Assembly (NCBI GenBank): GCA_024760905.1
Contig: CM045737.1
Coordinates: forward strand, 16,380,726 to 16,444,725
Length of the DNA stretch: 64,000 nt
Direction: 5' to 3'
Origin: Plotosus lineatus
Lineage: Eukaryota > Chordata > Actinopteri > Siluriformes > Plotosidae
Below, one piece after another: positions 59,827 through 64,000 of the stretch; position 1 is the stretch's first letter, and each line of letters opens with the position of its first letter. Made by a program: the position numbers and the translations under genes. The notes under the pieces were generated by a model that did not search any database, was not told the DNA's origin, and saw only the letters and a program-made list of their open reading frames with translations.

Positions 59827-61789
59827 CATATTCCCATATATTATATGCTAAAACAATTATGCGCCTCAGCAGGTGTCTCTAGCATGAATATTCCCCAACT
59901 GTTCAGCAACATCCATCTCGCCTTCAGCGCATAATTGTTCGATTTAACTTTATTGAGGATGATCTCTTAGAAAGAGGGTTTCAGAACGACTCTATGAACA
60001 GTTAAAGGTTCTTGGATTTCTCAAACTGTTTTATTTTGCTAAATCCTTTAAATCCTCCTTTAAATCCTCTGAAGAGCTGGAAGTTCTTTTATTTAAGCTT
60101 TAAAGGTGTTAGATTCAAGCTGCTTTACCAAGGTGATTCAAATCAGACAGGACACGGAGACAAGGATGCTGTCATGAACATCTCCCTCAGCATAGCCATT
60201 GTTTAGATCTGTCACAAAGTTCTCCTAACCCTGTCCCCATGGCAACTGGGCAGAGGGAGATATTTAGGAGCCAGTCGGAGACTGCAGACAGGTGGCCATG
60301 AAACATGAAAAGAAGAGAGATGGTTATCTAGCTCTCTTTTTTTATTCTTTTTCTGTCAGGCTGATTATGGTTGGGCGGATGACTGGTTACAGAATTTTAC
60401 ACAATACAAGGCACTGTTTAGCACAAAGCCGATCCTCATCACTTCTTGAGTCTTTCAAAGTTTGTGCTTGTTTTCATGCTTGATCATTATTGTGTCTTCT
60501 TTAAGATTGGAATCACAGGCATAATGACTTCAGTGAGCTGGTACTGGTGGGTGCTTTCACTGGATATCATATCAAATCCACGTTAGTTTTATTGCTTTAG
60601 CCGAAATGTCTTGTGCCAGCTCCATCTCTAAAATTCCCCCCGTGTGCCCTAAGTTGTAAGGCTATCCATTTCTGTGGGTGTTTTTACCCAGGTGACCGGC
60701 AGCTGACTGGTCGTGTTGGGCAATCACAAGACCCTACCAAAATGGAAGACGAGGAACTTTAGCATGTGCCCAGGTGAAACAAAATAGCACAAGTGTGGCT
60801 ATAAACACTGCAGGACTTCAGTGATGCACGATGAATTTAGATCCACCACCTACTGAGATGAGGGGAGGAGTGTCGCATTTCCTCTTCAGCACTGCAGAGA
60901 AAAGTGATAATTACGGCTCCAGTGGTTACCACTGACCTGGAGAATCAGCAAGTCAGTTCACAATCAAACTGGTCACTTTTAATTAAGCATATTGGAATGT
61001 GTAATGGACTGTTAACACTCCCCTCAATGTCAAACCTAATTGCAGTTTAATGATACTAAAGATTCATTCTCCCCATTTTATCATTTGGTTGGGTTTTTTT
61101 TTTTTTTTTTTTTTTTGCTTTTGTTTTTTCATACCAGTGTAAACAGTATAAGCAGTGGCGCACAGTGAGCTCTTCTTTTTAATTAAGGAGACAAAATCTA
61201 GTCATTGTGTTCGAACTAAATAAACACTAAAATATTTGTGATACTCTCAGGCGCCCAATATATGCAGCCTCGGTGGATCTGACTCCATTCCATACTGAGA
61301 AAAAGTGCTGAACTGAGAAGCTATTTTAAACCCTTCTATTCCTTCTACAAACCTGAAGCAGAACGTTCACAGCCAACTTTTAAGGAACTGGGAACATTTG
61401 TATGCACAGTGTATCAGGGTGAAATTCATGCAAAGTACTGTAAAGCAGCAGTGAAACGATACTGGAGTACTTTACTGGTTTATGTGAGTAGCAGCTTGAG
61501 CTACGCTATGCTGCTGTCTAATTGGATAATCCTGTATATCGTAGCATGGCACAATGCTGATACAGTTTCGTTCTGCGTAATTGACAGGAATTGATATTAC
61601 TTTAATATATTAATTCATTCCTTTATAATATATTCGATAATATTATCAATATTATAAACATATTTTCCTTCAGCATAGGCAATTGTTAAATATTGTTTAA
61701 AACACCCTCTAGAAATATTGACACCCGTCATAAAAATGAGCAAAATTAATTAGTTGAAAAATAGCACAACTCCTTCAAACAGTACTAAA

Positions 61790-61793
<4 letters not shown>
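59827..61793. other. kcnh5 intron, no feature seen
   Basis: About 2 kb without recognised elements apart from poly-T at 61095-61117. Confidence 0.5.
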
Positions 61794-61853
<60 letters not shown>

Positions 61854-61870
61854 TGTGTGTGTGTGTGTGG
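61794..61870. repeat. (GT)n microsatellite
   Basis: About 37 units with GG interruptions. Confidence 0.93.
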
Positions 61871-61968
61871 TGGGTGATGTGACCTGAGAGCGACTGAAAT
61901 ACTTTTGAGAATAGCATTTTTGTTTTCACTTATTTGAATAATTTTATATGGGTGTTAATAATATTTGA

Positions 61969-61970
<2 letters not shown>

Positions 61971-62023
<53 letters not shown>
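61971..62023. repeat. (AC)n then (TA)n microsatellite
   Basis: Compound tract that abuts the LINE fragment. Confidence 0.93.
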
Positions 62024-62027
62024 GTCT

Positions 62028-62254
62028 TCTTTTTCTTTCGGCTGTTCCCTTCAGGGATCGCCACAGCGAATCATCTGTCTCTCATCTCCCTGTGCATCTT
62101 CTACTCTTACTCCAACTACCTTCATGTCCTTCTTCACCACATCCATGAATTGTCTCTATGGTCTTCCTCTAGGCCTTCTGCCTGGTAGTTCCAACCTCAG
62201 CCTCCTACTACCAATATATTCCCTATTCCTCCTCTGTACATATCCAAACCATCT

Positions 62255-62256
<2 letters not shown>
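62028..62256 (-). mobile_element. RTE-like LINE, 3' fragment
   Basis: Same sequence as the 3' part of the LINE at 35550: tctttttctttcggctgttc, gatcgccacagcgaatcatc, then the minus-strand coding end, and it stops at caaaccatctcaatata. 5'-truncated to about 230 bp, with microsatellites on both sides. Confidence 0.85.
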
Positions 62257-62306
<50 letters not shown>

Positions 62307-62322
62307 CCACACACATATATAT

Positions 62323-62380
<58 letters not shown>
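62257..62380. repeat. (TA)n and (GT)n microsatellites
   Basis: TA array 62257-62302, short CA, then GT array 62326-62380. Confidence 0.95.
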
Positions 62381-62384
<4 letters not shown>

Positions 62385-62615
62385 CCCAGTTAGACCCTCA
62401 CTGTGTTAAGACCCCTGGGCAAGGTCTTAACCACAAGTGTGCCTCTGTTCACCCAGCAGTATAAATGGGTGCCAGTAAAAAATATACTGGGAAGGTAACC
62501 TGCAATGGACTAGCGTCCCATCCAGGAGGAGTTGTACTCCTGGTTGCTTCACACTCCGGAAACCGGAAATAAGCACCGGCCTGATGAGCCACTAGGCTCA
62601 AGTATGAAAAGCCCA
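62381..62615 (+). mobile_element. SINE-b, head truncated
   Basis: Starts gaatcccagttagaccctca directly after (GT)n, then caatggactagcgtcccatc and cctgatgagccactaggctc. Confidence 0.75.
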
Positions 62616-63276
62616 ACTAATTTGACCTTTTTCCATGTTATGTTTCGCATCAGAGTTAGTTTAAAGCTGATTACCTTTGACGTGAGTGAGGCAGAAGGTA
62701 CACAGTCCATAAGTGCGTGCTCAGTCCTGGTATGTTATTCAGTTTAGTAACCAGTGACTGGCTAAATCGTATGTTTCGATGATTAGAAGTTCAAATTTGT
62801 CTTCAAGTTAGACAGAGCATGCGTGTGTCCAAAGGCTCAGAAGAGGAAACTTGAAAATTCAAATTTCTCAGATAATGACACTGGAATTAATGTAATGACA
62901 GTAGTGATGTTATTAGTAGTATTACAGTAAACACGTCATTCAGGTACTGTAACACAGCCTGATCTTCAGCCTTATTATACAACAATAAGCATCTTCAACT
63001 TTTATTTATTATTGGATATATTAGACTCTGTATCTACCGAATCGCAAAAAGAAGCTGCTGACAGAGTGTAAGTGTTGGTTGCAATTCTCCGTGGGCAAAT
63101 ATAGCCTAGATTAACCACCCCAAGTTTTAGCTTTTTCAGATTAGTTATAATTTACAGTATGTTATTTAAACTCACATACTATTAACAATTTTGCATAATT
63201 TTTTCCACCAAAAGTAAAATTTAAAATGTTACCTGTGGTATTATATATTTAATTTCAGTATACAATACAATGAAGA
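62616..63276. other. kcnh5 intron, no feature seen
   Basis: No recognised element. Confidence 0.5.
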
Positions 63277-63288
63277 TTATTCATTTAT

Positions 63289-63625
63289 CAGTTCATCATT
63301 TTCTGTAACCGCTTAATCATAATTGGGGTCACGGGGAGGCTGGCGCCCATCCCAGCCGACTTCAGAGTACACCCTGGACAGCTCACCGGGCCATCGCTGG
63401 GCAGAAACACACTGATGGCTTTGCAGTCTACTCTCATCGAAAGTCAGCAATGGTTCTTTTACATGAACCTCACACCATAGACAGTGAGAGATATGGCCGG
63501 CCTTTGGTAATATAGTTAGCTGAACTGGGGGGGGGACAGTGACAACCTGTGGTGAGTGGGGCTTGAACCCCCAACCTTAGGATCAGTGATCCAGCGCCCT
63601 ATACCACGAGGCCACCAGTGCCCTG
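63289..63625 (-). mobile_element. SINE-a (Mermaid-type tail), full length
   Basis: Perfect 12-bp duplication ttattcatttat (63277-63288 and 63626-63637). Tail at the left, tRNA-like head at the right (ggatcagtgatccagcgcc to gccaccagtgccctg). Confidence 0.9.
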
Positions 63626-63639
63626 TTATTCATTTATAC

Positions 63640-63842
63640 ACTAATTAATTTACTAAACTATTTTCTCCTACTAGGGTCTGGCTGGAGCCTATCTTAGCCA
63701 ACTCTGGGTGAAGGAAAACTGGAGTCTCCATAGGAAACTCCTGCAAGAAAGTAATGAAAATGAAAACTCCATTTAGAAATACACATGCGGTGCCTGGAAT
63801 TTTCACCCTGGACCTCCTTGCTGTGCGGTCATTATGTTAACC
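63640..63842 (-). mobile_element. Mermaid-like SINE fragment
   Basis: gggtctggctggagcctatc, an internal deletion, then ggacctccttgctgtgcggt at the head side. Confidence 0.6.
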
Positions 63843-64000
63843 CAGTGGTTCCTAACCTGGGTTCGATCGAACCCTAGGGGTTCGGTGAGTCAGTCTCAGG
63901 GGTTCGGCGGCGGTCAAGACACACACCTGACTCATATTCATGACGACACGCCCCGCTTGGCCATCACTGGCTGCAGGTGATCACGCTACATTGCTCGGCC
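63843..64000. mobile_element. hAT-type element, cut by the window edge
   Basis: Starts cagtggttcctaacctgggt, the standard cagtggttctcaacctggg-type end of fish hAT/Charlie elements. The other end is outside. Confidence 0.65.

Overview
The window looks like nuclear DNA from a ray-finned (teleost-type) fish. The only protein-coding host gene I can support is kcnh5 (EAG2, an ether-a-go-go voltage-gated potassium channel). It lies on the minus strand and is represented by five consecutive coding exons: 56538-56644, 54518-54646, 38288-38403, 33502-33894 and 4702-5131. All have matching splice sites and compatible phases. They join into one 391-codon open frame, from the middle of the PAS domain to the start of S6. 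The first exons would lie beyond the right edge; the rest of S6, C-linker, cyclic-nucleotide-binding homology domain and C-terminus lie beyond the left edge. Everything else is intron.

The introns (about 1.9, 16.1, 4.4 and 28.4 kb, plus both flanks) are packed with transposable elements. The kinds seen are: (i) pogo/Tigger-like DNA transposons and MITEs with TA target duplications, in at least six families here labelled P, A, B, C, D and E; (ii) hAT-type elements with 8-bp duplications; (iii) Tc1 and mariner fossils; (iv) three non-LTR retrotransposon fossils, one RTE-like with a 460-codon reverse-transcriptase frame; (v) three or four tRNA-derived SINE types, the commonest (SINE-a) in some 20 copies; and (vi) long (TA)n, (GT)n and (CT)n microsatellites. 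Many boundaries are exact because target-site duplications are visible.

Layout: 1-5131 has nested P/A elements, SINEs and the pore exon. 5132-33501 is one large intron that includes a three-deep Tigger nest (23219-25807), a 222-bp near-perfect palindrome (29271-29492), and nested P/C elements. 33502-38403 has the S1-S3 exon and the post-PAS linker exon, separated by a mariner fossil with a hAT inside it and a Tc1 fossil with an RTE LINE inside it. 38404-54517 has two LINE fossils, a scrambled Tc1 and a hAT pair. 54518-56644 has the two PAS exons. 56645-64000 is upstream intron with SINEs and microsatellites.

The window's interest lies in how the mobile elements are put together rather than in any gene cluster. 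There are nested insertions checkable against empty paralogous sites, one TA dinucleotide used by two different transposon families in two MITE copies, SINEs that carry one body with two unrelated 3' tails, a SINE with an internal inversion, and a Tc1 whose two middle blocks are each inverted in place. No operon, CRISPR array or microbial defence system is present.
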